The position numbers and the translations under genes are program-made. The notes beneath the pieces were generated by a model that saw nothing but the letters and a program-made list of their open reading frames with translations, was not told the DNA's origin and did not search any database. This document shows positions 1 to 4,914 of a stretch of 11,480 nucleotides of DNA, one piece after another (positions within the stretch are counted from its first letter, which is position 1; each line of letters begins with the position of its first letter). The stretch spans positions 1 to 11,480 of the forward strand of contig DCUZ01000085.1 of NCBI GenBank assembly GCA_002327305.1, given 5' to 3'. The stretch is from Holophagales bacterium UBA2201. Lineage in GTDB: Bacteria; Acidobacteriota; Thermoanaerobaculia; UBA2201.

Positions 1-7
1 GGGAAAA

Positions 8-33
8 GGGGTCAGGTCTATCCTTTCAACCTT
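8..33 (+). repeat. Left copy of the 26-bp terminal inverted repeat
   Basis: The sequence matches the reverse complement of 2613-2638 at all 26 positions. It is not itself a good palindrome, so it looks like an element end or half of a paired structure rather than a stand-alone REP hairpin. Confidence 0.85.
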
Positions 34-48
34 CAAGCTTTTCCTTCC

Positions 49-76
49 GCCTTCTGCCTTCAGCCATCAGCCTTCC
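49..76. repeat. Degenerate 7-bp tandem array, consensus GCCTTCN, four units
   Basis: Four consecutive heptamers start at 49, 56, 63 and 70. They differ by one or two bases. The array lies in the spacer between the two direct copies of the left end. Confidence 0.7.
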
Positions 77-81
77 AATGC

Positions 82-104
82 GTCAGGTCTATCCTTTCAA
101 CCTT
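82..104 (+). repeat. Second, direct copy of the left end (23 bp)
   Basis: Positions 82-104 repeat positions 11-33 exactly, 71 bp downstream and in the same orientation. The first three G residues of the end are missing. The left side of the unit therefore carries a tandem partial duplication of its end, separated by a pyrimidine-rich spacer. Confidence 0.85.
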
Positions 105-108
105 CCCC

Positions 109-164
109 CTTCCTCCTTCTTCCTTCCTCCTTCTTCCTTCCTCCTTCTTCCTTCCTCCTTCTTC
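109..164. repeat. Perfect 14-bp tandem repeat, four copies, polypyrimidine
   Basis: The unit CTTCCTCCTTCTTC is repeated four times without error. Each unit divides into two related heptamers (CTTCCTC and CTTCTTC), so the underlying period is 7. The tract is entirely C/T on the plus strand and continues imperfectly to about 190, filling most of the space upstream of the transposase gene. Copy number is likely to vary between strains by slippage. No gene is seen in 1-215. Confidence 0.9.
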
Positions 165-203
165 CTTCTTCCTACCCCCTTCCGCCTTCCATGCTAATCA
201 TGT

Positions 204-209
204 TATGAT
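204..209 (+). promoter_or_regulatory. Possible -10 element for the transposase gene, implying a leaderless mRNA
   Basis: TATGAT lies 6 bases before the ATG at 216. Transcription would then begin at or next to the start codon. No ribosome binding site precedes this ATG, unlike other genes in the window, which fits a leaderless message. No convincing -35 hexamer is seen in the pyrimidine-rich sequence upstream. Confidence 0.35.
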
Positions 210-215
210 GCTGTC

Positions 216-1112
216 ATGTCCCGCCCCTTGAGGATCGAGTACCCAGGCGCGCTGTATCATGTGACTTCGCGCGGGATCGCGCGCGATATAATCTATCATG
301 ATGACGCCGACCGTCGCGCTTTTCTGAGTTGCATTTCACGCGCCGTTGATCGCTACACACTCGTCGTTCACGCTTATTGCCTGATGGGGAATCATTATCA
401 TCTGCTGGTCGAAACGCCGAACAGCAACCTCTCGCTGGCATTGCGCCACCTGAACGGCCTCTTCGCGCGCCATTACAACCGCCGCTACAAGCGGGTGGGG
501 CCGGTGTTCCAGGGACGCTTCAAGGCCTCGCTGGTGGAGCGCGACGCCTACCTGCTGGCCCTGTGCCGTTATGTGGTCCTCAACCCGGTCAAAGCGCGGC
601 TGGCACTGCACCCCCGCGACTGGCGATGGAGCTCCTACCGGGCCACGGCGGGGATGGACCCCCGCCCGGACTGGCTGACGACGGATTGGATCCTTTCGGT
701 GCTCAGCCCGGGTGACGCCGCGCGGGCGCAGGCGGTGTACCGGGACTTCATCGAAGGGGGGATGACGCCGGAGGAACAGGATCGCATTTCCGACGCCTTT
801 GTGGAGCGCCTCATCATCGGGACCGAGGCGTTTATCGCTTCCATTCGGGAGCGGATGAAGGGCTCCCCTCCCCCGGCCGCCGTCCGGCGTCCCGATCGCG
901 CGCAGGTGCGGCCCCCCCTGGCGGACCTGCTCCCCCCGGGCCTTCCCCTGGCCGAGCGCAACCGGCGCATCCTGGAAGCCCACAGGGGCCACGGTTACAC
1001 CCAGCAGAGCATCGCGGCCCACCTGGGCCTCCACTTCGCCTATATCAGCCGCCTGGTGAGGGCGGCGGAAATTTCCAACAAGGAGAACGACCATGCCGTG
1101 GGAACTGTTTAA
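216..1112 (+). CDS. REP-associated tyrosine transposase (RAYT, IS200-like Y1 family)
   Basis: This is a single-strand DNA endonuclease/transposase of the HUH class, expected to nick and rejoin REP-like ends through a covalent phosphotyrosine. The N-terminal Y1 domain covers about residues 5-130. The metal-binding HUH motif is H60-Y61-H62 in GNHYHLLVE. The candidate nucleophile is Y119 in RYVVLNPVKA. The DWRWSSYRA stretch (135-143) is a typical RAYT signature. Residues 248-285 form a C-terminal helix-turn-helix resembling the DnaA C-terminal type (TQQSIAAHLG, then ISRLVR), present only in some RAYTs. The ORF is intact at 298 residues. The ATG at 216 fits the usual family N-terminus (RPLRIEYPGALYHV); nearby ATGs at 205 and 208 are out of frame. 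The 3' end overlaps the next gene by 20 bp. Family assignment is firm; activity is inferred. Confidence 0.93.
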   Translation: MSRPLRIEYPGALYHVTSRGIARDIIYHDDADRRAFLSCISRAVDRYTLVVHAYCLMGNHYHLLVETPNSNLSLALRHLNGLFARHYNRRYKRVGPVFQGRFKASLVERDAYLLALCRYVVLNPVKARLALHPRDWRWSSYRATAGMDPRPDWLTTDWILSVLSPGDAARAQAVYRDFIEGGMTPEEQDRISDAFVERLIIGTEAFIASIRERMKGSPPPAAVRRPDRAQVRPPLADLLPPGLPLAERNRRILEAHRGHGYTQQSIAAHLGLHFAYISRLVRAAEISNKENDHAVGTV

Positions 1113-1458
1113 GAAACCGGGACGCTACCCCTCCTCCTCGGAACCGGGGCTGACCATCAGCCGGAAGGGGTCGGTGCTCATCAACTCGATCGCCACGGAG
1201 CGCTATTTTTCCACCGCGCGCTTCGTGGAGGTCTATTACGACAAGGAAACCGGCCGCATCGCGCTGAAGCCGGCAGAACAGGGCGGCCCGGGGGCGTTCG
1301 CCGTCCGCCAACCCAAAGGGACCCAGCACACCCTCTTCACCATGCTGTCGTTCCTCAAGTGGAACAACCTGGTGGCGGACCACTCGCGGCGCTACACGCT
1401 GACGGAAGAGGGGGGCCTTCTGGTGCTGACACCGCTTCCCGCCCCCAAGAGGCGCTGA
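1093..1458 (+). CDS. Uncharacterised ~118-residue domain protein, copy A of a four-copy family
   Basis: The function is unknown. The 121-residue product has no signal peptide or membrane segment and looks like a soluble, beta-rich protein. Conserved blocks shared with the next two genes are PWELF at the N-terminus, LTISRKGSVLIN (20-31), RFVEVYYD (43-50), GRIALKP (54-60), a central FTMLSFL block and RRYTLTEEGGLLVL near the end. From memory the pattern resembles an uncharacterised family of small bacterial proteins with a VTIxxxGxxxLN...VELLYD...RRIGLRP layout; no database check was possible. The ATG lies inside the 3' end of the transposase gene (20-bp overlap), with AAGGAG at 1080-1085 seven bases upstream, so translation is coupled to the transposase message. 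It is the most divergent of the four copies. Confidence 0.8.
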   Translation: MPWELFKKPGRYPSSSEPGLTISRKGSVLINSIATERYFSTARFVEVYYDKETGRIALKPAEQGGPGAFAVRQPKGTQHTLFTMLSFLKWNNLVADHSRRYTLTEEGGLLVLTPLPAPKRR

Positions 1459-1459
1459 G

Positions 1460-1828
1460 ATGGCGTGGCAGGTTTTCTCCCGGGGCCCGGGGCGGGGGGG
1501 GCGCGGCGTGGGAGAGCCGCGCGTGACCATCAGTCCGCGTGGGATGGCGCTGCTGAACGCGGCGGCGGTGGCGGCGCACGGCCGGGAGGCGCGCTTCGTG
1601 GAGCTGTGCTTCGACCCCGGCGACGGGCGGATGGCCATCCGCCTCCTCGCCGAGCGCACCCCGCCGGCGCTGACGCTGGGCTCGTCGGGCAAGCGGCCGC
1701 AGTCGTCCTTTTCGATGCGGGGTTTCCTGATCAGCCTCGGCCGGTCCGACCTCTTCGGCACGCGCCACCGCCTCATGCCGGAGGGCGACCTTTTGGTGCT
1801 GGAGCGGGTGCAGGACCCGGCCCGGTAG
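1460..1828 (+). CDS. Uncharacterised ~118-residue domain protein, copy B of a four-copy family
   Basis: The function is unknown. The 122-residue protein is a paralogue of its neighbours. It has MAWQVF at the N-terminus, a Gly/Arg-rich stretch (8-18), VTISPRGMALLN (22-33), RFVELCFD (45-52), GRMAIRL, a SSFSMRGFL block, and HRLMPEGDLLVLE at the C-terminus. It starts one base after the stop of copy A, with AGAGG-type ribosome binding bases at about 1449-1453, so the two are translated together. The Gly/Arg-rich insert after the first strand, absent from copies C and D, may be a nucleic-acid-contacting or simply flexible segment. No membrane or secretion signal is seen. Confidence 0.8.
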   Translation: MAWQVFSRGPGRGGRGVGEPRVTISPRGMALLNAAAVAAHGREARFVELCFDPGDGRMAIRLLAERTPPALTLGSSGKRPQSSFSMRGFLISLGRSDLFGTRHRLMPEGDLLVLERVQDPAR

Positions 1829-1836
1829 GGGCGGCG

Positions 1837-2559
1837 ATGGCCTGGCAGGTCTACGCCGATCCCCGCCTCTCCTGCCTGTATAGGAGCGGCCCCTCGCTGC
1901 AAATCAACACGGCCGGCTTCGGGGTGCTGAATCGGATTTCCCAGACGACGCTGGCGCAGGGGCGCACGCATGTGGAGGTCTACTGCACGCGCGACCGCTC
2001 GCGCCTGGCGGTGAAGTTCATCGCCGGGGAGCGGCCCTGGGCCCTGCGGCTGGTGTGGACCGGACGCAACCGGGCCCTGACCTTTTCGCTGAAAAGCATC
2101 CTGCGCGAAACCGGTCTGGAGGGGCTGAAGGGGAAGCGCTTCGTCCTGGTCACCGACGGCGGCATGCATGAACTGCGGCCCCTGGAAGACCCCGAGGCGG
2201 GACCGCGGGCGTCGTGGGTGCTGTGGAGCCGCCGGGTGCGCGGGCGGTTCAAGGACCGGCCCATCCTGCGCATCAGCCCGGACCGCCTGGCGAAGTTCAA
2301 CCGGCTGGCCCTGCGCCGCTTTTCAGCCGGTCGGAGGCATGTGGAACTGTATTTCGATCCCGACGCGCGCCGGGCGGCCCTGCGCTTCGTCCCCGGACCG
2401 ACGCCGGACGCCTACTCCCTGGTGCTCTCGGCCAAGGAGGCGGCCTCGGCGTTTTCCATCTACCCCTTCCTGGCAAGGACCGGCTTGACGGAGTGGATCG
2501 GCCGGTATTTCCTTCTTGTGGAAAAGGGGGATCTGCTGGTGCTGGAACCTTTGGAATGA
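1837..2559 (+). CDS. Uncharacterised two-domain protein, fused copies C and D of the same family
   Basis: The 240-residue protein consists of two tandem copies of the domain found singly in the two preceding genes. Copy C covers residues 1-117: MAWQVY, LQINTAGFGVLN, HVEVYC, SRLAVKF, LTFSLKSIL, KRFVLVTDGG. Copy D covers 125-240: ASWVLW, LRISPDRLAKFN, HVELYFD, RRAALRF, SAFSIYPFL, GRYFLLVEKGDLLVLEPLE. A short Pro/Gly-containing linker joins them. The ATG at 1837 was chosen because the family's M-A-W start begins there and AGGGG lies five bases upstream at 1827-1831. The frame remains open upstream to 1465, but that part is out-of-frame overlap with copy B. The gap to copy B is 8 bp. The function is unknown; a dimer-like pairing of the two halves is an inference. 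Confidence 0.8.
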   Translation: MAWQVYADPRLSCLYRSGPSLQINTAGFGVLNRISQTTLAQGRTHVEVYCTRDRSRLAVKFIAGERPWALRLVWTGRNRALTFSLKSILRETGLEGLKGKRFVLVTDGGMHELRPLEDPEAGPRASWVLWSRRVRGRFKDRPILRISPDRLAKFNRLALRRFSAGRRHVELYFDPDARRAALRFVPGPTPDAYSLVLSAKEAASAFSIYPFLARTGLTEWIGRYFLLVEKGDLLVLEPLE

Positions 2560-2560
2560 C

Positions 2561-2580
2561 CTTGCGCGCTCCCGCGCAGG
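2561..2580 (+). terminator. GC-rich hairpin after the cargo operon, possible terminator
   Basis: Two bases after the stop at 2559, an 8-bp stem (one T-G pair) with a CTCC loop can form. Its core is TGCGCG paired with CGCGCA. No T-run follows, so intrinsic termination is uncertain; it may only stabilise the 3' end. Confidence 0.3.
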
Positions 2581-2612
2581 CGGCGGGTCCCGGATCCCGA
2601 TGAAGAGCGAAA

Positions 2613-2638
2613 AAGGTTGAAAGGATAGACCTGACCCC
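2613..2638 (-). repeat. Right copy of the 26-bp terminal inverted repeat
   Basis: This is the exact reverse complement of 8-33. It lies 53 bp after the stop of the last cargo gene and 3 bp before the end of the oppositely oriented biotin-carrier gene, so it marks the junction between the mobile unit and the carboxylase operon. Confidence 0.85.
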
Positions 2639-2641
2639 GTA

Positions 2642-3151
2642 TTAAATCGCTTCGACCAGGAGCGTCCCCCGTTCCACCACCGCCCCGGGCTTGGCGTGGA
2701 CGGTTTTGATGGTACCGTCCCTCGGGGCGGCGATCTCGTTCTGCATCTTCATCGCCTCCACCACGAGGAGCGGCTGGCCCTTGGCCACCGCCGCCCCCGG
2801 CTCCACGAGGAGGCGGACCACCTTGCCCGGCATCTGGGCCTTCAGCGCCCATCCCCCCTTCGCCTCATCACCGCCCCCGCCCTCGCGGGCCTTCAGGGCC
2901 AGGGCGTCGAAAAGGCGGCACTCGAAGCAGTGGGTGTGAATATAGAGGCGCAGGCCCCCGTCAGGGTCCCGCTGGACCAGCACTTCGCCGTGCTGGCCCC
3001 CTTCGGAGAGGACGGAGTGGAGGTTCCCGCGCGATTGGAGCACTTCCGCCTCATGGGTCTTCCCGTCCAGGGTGAAGCGGACGCGGTCGGCGCCCGCCCG
3101 CTCCGCCTCCACATGGACCAAAGTCCCGTTCATCTCGATGGCGAATTTCAC
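2642..3151 (-). CDS. Biotin carrier (BT-BCCP) subunit of an acyl-CoA carboxylase
   Basis: This protein carries biotin covalently and shuttles carboxybiotin between the biotin carboxylase and carboxyltransferase subunits encoded upstream. The C-terminal biotinyl domain (about residues 98-169) holds the biotinylation motif EAMKMQNE, with the acceptor at about K135. The N-terminal ~90 residues (KFAIEMNG... through YIHTHCFECRLFD) resemble the BT linker domain that holds carrier and carboxylase together in propionyl-CoA carboxylase alpha chains. The start is GTG at 3151: GGGAGGT at 3157-3163 lies five bases upstream and the product then begins MKFAIEMNG, the usual form. An ATG at 3172 would add seven unusual residues (MGCGRCG) and swallow the ribosome binding site. 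The length of 169 plus the 486 of the BC subunit approximates a full alpha chain, so this is a split alpha subunit. Confidence 0.9.
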   Translation of the reverse strand: MKFAIEMNGTLVHVEAERAGADRVRFTLDGKTHEAEVLQSRGNLHSVLSEGGQHGEVLVQRDPDGGLRLYIHTHCFECRLFDALALKAREGGGGDEAKGGWALKAQMPGKVVRLLVEPGAAVAKGQPLLVVEAMKMQNEIAAPRDGTIKTVHAKPGAVVERGTLLVEAI

Positions 3152-3173
3152 ACCGCACCTCCCACACCCCATC

Positions 3174-3201
3174 GTAAGGGCACAGCATGCTGTGCCCCTA
3201 C
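3174..3201. repeat. 28-bp palindrome (REP-like) between the carrier and biotin carboxylase genes
   Basis: A perfect 20-bp palindrome, GGGCACAGCATGCTGTGCCC, occupies 3178-3197. It extends to 28 bp with a single mismatch (3177/3198). In the minus-strand transcript it would form a strong hairpin about 20 bases upstream of the carrier gene's start and ribosome binding site. GTAGGGGCAC...GTGCCCCTAC palindromes look like a dispersed repeat type, which is recollection. The rest of the 133-bp gap (3152-3284) shows no gene. Confidence 0.85.
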
Positions 3202-3284
3202 AAATAGGCGTTCCCCTTCTGATCCCGCATGTCGCCGGGACAGAAGGGCCCGATCAATCCCCCGACTTCCAGCATCACCTCGCA

Positions 3285-4745
3285 TCATAAAACCCTCCAG
3301 GGCGAGCAGGGCTGGGGCGGCAGAAGTTTGGTCTCGTGGTCGTCGAGGAATAATTTGGCCGCCATGGCCACGGCCAGGAGGCGGTGGTCCTCCGTCTCGG
3401 CCGGCTTGAAGCTTTTGAGCAGGGTGTCCACGAAGGCGGTGTCGTACTCGCCCTTCTTGAACTCCTCCCGCTCCAGAAGGACCTTGAAGAACGGGATGGT
3501 GGTGGCGATGCCGTCGAGGCGGTACTCGTAGAGCGCCCGCAGGGTGCGCACCCGCGCTTCCTCCCGCGTCTCGCCCCACACCACCAGCTTGGCCAGCAGG
3601 GGGTCGTAATCCAGCGGGACGACAGAGCCCGCCTCCACGCCGCTGTCCACGCGGATGCCGGGGCCGTCGGGCCGCTGGAGGTGGAGGATGCGCCCCGGGG
3701 ACGGAGCGAAATTGGCCAGGGGGTCCTCGGCGTAGATGCGACATTCCATGGCGTGGCCGCGGGGGCGGACGGCCTCCTGTTTCAGGGACAATTTCTCCCC
3801 GAGGGCGATGCGGATCTGCTCCTTGACCAGGTCCACCCCGGTGGTCATCTCCGTGATGGGGTGCTCCACCTGGATGCGGGTGTTCATCTCCAGGAAATAG
3901 AACTTGCCGTCGCGGTCCCGCAGGAACTCCGCGGTGCCGGCGGAATCGTAGCCCGCCATCTTCACCACGCGCACCGCCGTCTCCCCCAGGAAGGCGCGGT
4001 CGGCCTCGGACACCACCGGCGACGGGGTCTCCTCGAAGATCTTCTGGTGGCGCCTCTGCATGGAGCACTCCCGCTCCCCCAGGTGGACGGCGTTGCCGTG
4101 GCGGTCGGCCATCAACTGGATCTCGATATGGCGCGGGGCGAGGATGACCTTTTCGATGTAGACGGCGGGGTCGGAGAAGTAGGCCTGGGCCTCGTCGGTG
4201 GCCCGCTCGAAGAGGGCGGGGAGGTCCTCCATCCGCTCCACCACGCGCATCCCCTTTCCGCCCCCCCCCGCCGCCGCCTTCAGCAGGACGGGAAAGCCGA
4301 TCTCGGTGATGACCTTGCGGGCCTCGCCCAGGTCCGTGATGGGCTCCACGGTCCCCGGGGTGATGGGGATGCCGTGCTTGCGTGCCTCTCGGCGCGAGAG
4401 GGTTTTCGAGCCCAGCAGTTCCATGCTCTCCGGGTTGGGGCCGATGAAGATGATACCGGCGTCGCGGCAGAGGCGGGCGAAGCCGGCGTTCTCCGCCAGG
4501 AACCCGTAGCCGGGGTGGATGGCCCCGGCGCCGATGCGTTTGGCCAGGTCGACGATCTTGTCGCCCCGCAGGTAGGAATCCCTCGCCGGGGCGGGGCCGA
4601 TGCAGTGGGCCTCCCACGCCTTCAGGACGTGGGGGCTGAGTCGGTCGGCCTCGGAATACACCACGGCTGCTTCCAAATCCAATTCATGGCAGGCACGGAG
4701 GATGCGAATGGCGATCTCGCCGCGGTTGGCGATTAGAACTTTCAT
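3285..4745 (-). CDS. accC: Biotin carboxylase subunit of an acyl-CoA carboxylase
   Basis: It carboxylates biotin on the carrier protein using ATP and bicarbonate, the first half-reaction of the acyl-CoA carboxylase encoded by this operon. The N-terminal domain begins MKVLIANRGEIAIR and includes HPGYGFLAEN (77-86). The ATP-grasp domain has K156, the glycine-rich loop GGGGKGM (160-166), the E-C-S-M-Q-R-R-H-Q-K stretch (226-235) and the metal/bicarbonate region EMNTRIQVEHPITE (286-299). The usual family text is RLQVEHPVTE, so the changes are conservative. The C-terminal domain carries GHAMECRIYAEDP. The length of 486 is longer than fatty-acid-type AccC (~450) and fits BC subunits of propionyl-CoA-type enzymes. 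GGAGGG lies nine bases before the ATG. The gene is 169 bp downstream of the carboxyltransferase gene. The symbol is used in the generic sense. Confidence 0.95.
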   Translation of the reverse strand: MKVLIANRGEIAIRILRACHELDLEAAVVYSEADRLSPHVLKAWEAHCIGPAPARDSYLRGDKIVDLAKRIGAGAIHPGYGFLAENAGFARLCRDAGIIFIGPNPESMELLGSKTLSRREARKHGIPITPGTVEPITDLGEARKVITEIGFPVLLKAAAGGGGKGMRVVERMEDLPALFERATDEAQAYFSDPAVYIEKVILAPRHIEIQLMADRHGNAVHLGERECSMQRRHQKIFEETPSPVVSEADRAFLGETAVRVVKMAGYDSAGTAEFLRDRDGKFYFLEMNTRIQVEHPITEMTTGVDLVKEQIRIALGEKLSLKQEAVRPRGHAMECRIYAEDPLANFAPSPGRILHLQRPDGPGIRVDSGVEAGSVVPLDYDPLLAKLVVWGETREEARVRTLRALYEYRLDGIATTIPFFKVLLEREEFKKGEYDTAFVDTLLKSFKPAETEDHRLLAVAMAAKLFLDDHETKLLPPQPCSPWRVL

Positions 4746-4777
4746 GACGGAAAACCCTCCATAGACTTATGGGTGCC

Positions 4778-4809
4778 GGAAGGCTGGAAGGCTAGAAAGC
4801 TGGAAGGCA
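4778..4809. repeat. Degenerate 8-bp tandem array, consensus GGAAGGCT, four units
   Basis: Octamers start at 4778, 4786, 4794 and 4802. The first two are identical and the others differ by one or two bases. The array lies in the gap between the carboxyltransferase and biotin carboxylase genes, upstream of the latter's ribosome binding site. Confidence 0.75.
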
Positions 4810-4873
4810 AGGTGCGGGCGTGAGGTCGTTGGTTGGAGGAGGGATGCTGGCTGTCGTGTGTGCTTTTGTATTG

Positions 4874-4913
4874 GCGTTCTAGCATTTTCGCATTCCGGCG
4901 TTCCGGCCTTCTC
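4874..4913. repeat. Degenerate 8-bp tandem array, consensus GCNTTCYN, five units
   Basis: Octamers start at 4874, 4882, 4890, 4898 and 4906, ending one base before the carboxyltransferase stop codon. The unit is roughly the reverse complement of the array at 4778-4809, so the two arrays could pair in the transcript across a 64-bp loop. Confidence 0.7.
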
Positions 4914-4914
4914 A

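Larger units (their letters stand above)
8..2638 (+). mobile_element. Probable RAYT-type mobile unit with cargo genes, bounded by 26-bp perfect inverted repeats
   Basis: The 26 bases at 8-33 (starting GGGGTCAGGTCT, ending CAACCTT) recur exactly as their reverse complement at 2613-2638. The repeats enclose a Y1/HUH transposase gene and three downstream genes on the same strand. The identity stops at both edges, and no target-site duplication is visible next to them (left flank GGGAAAA, right flank GTATTAA), as expected for single-strand HUH transposition. RAYTs are known to act on REP-type ends. From memory, GGGGTCAGGTCT-like ends are common near RAYT genes in environmental genomes, but that was not checked. 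Alternatively the repeats are two independently dispersed genomic repeats that happen to face each other. Confidence 0.6.

Noticed and set aside
109..164. CRISPR array
   Set aside because: The repeats are contiguous 14-mers without spacers, and no cas gene is present.
287..292. TATAAT as a promoter
   Set aside because: It lies inside the transposase coding sequence with no matching -35 and no downstream gene start.
336..1094. Long minus-strand open frame antisense to the transposase
   Set aside because: The plus frame encodes a recognisable RAYT; the antisense product has no motif and arises from high GC with few stops.
1465..1836. N-terminal extension of the two-domain cargo protein
   Set aside because: It is out-of-frame overlap with copy B and reads as Gly/Ala/Arg-rich nonsense; the family start M-A-W is at 1837.
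1045..2169. Long minus-strand open frame of 374 codons across the cargo genes
   Set aside because: Low-complexity Arg/Pro/Gly-rich translation with no ribosome binding site; the plus strand holds four mutually alignable domains.
3384..4736. 450-codon plus-strand open frame opposite the biotin carboxylase gene
   Set aside because: The translation is Leu/Gly/His/Asp-rich without any family pattern, while the minus frame is an intact biotin carboxylase.
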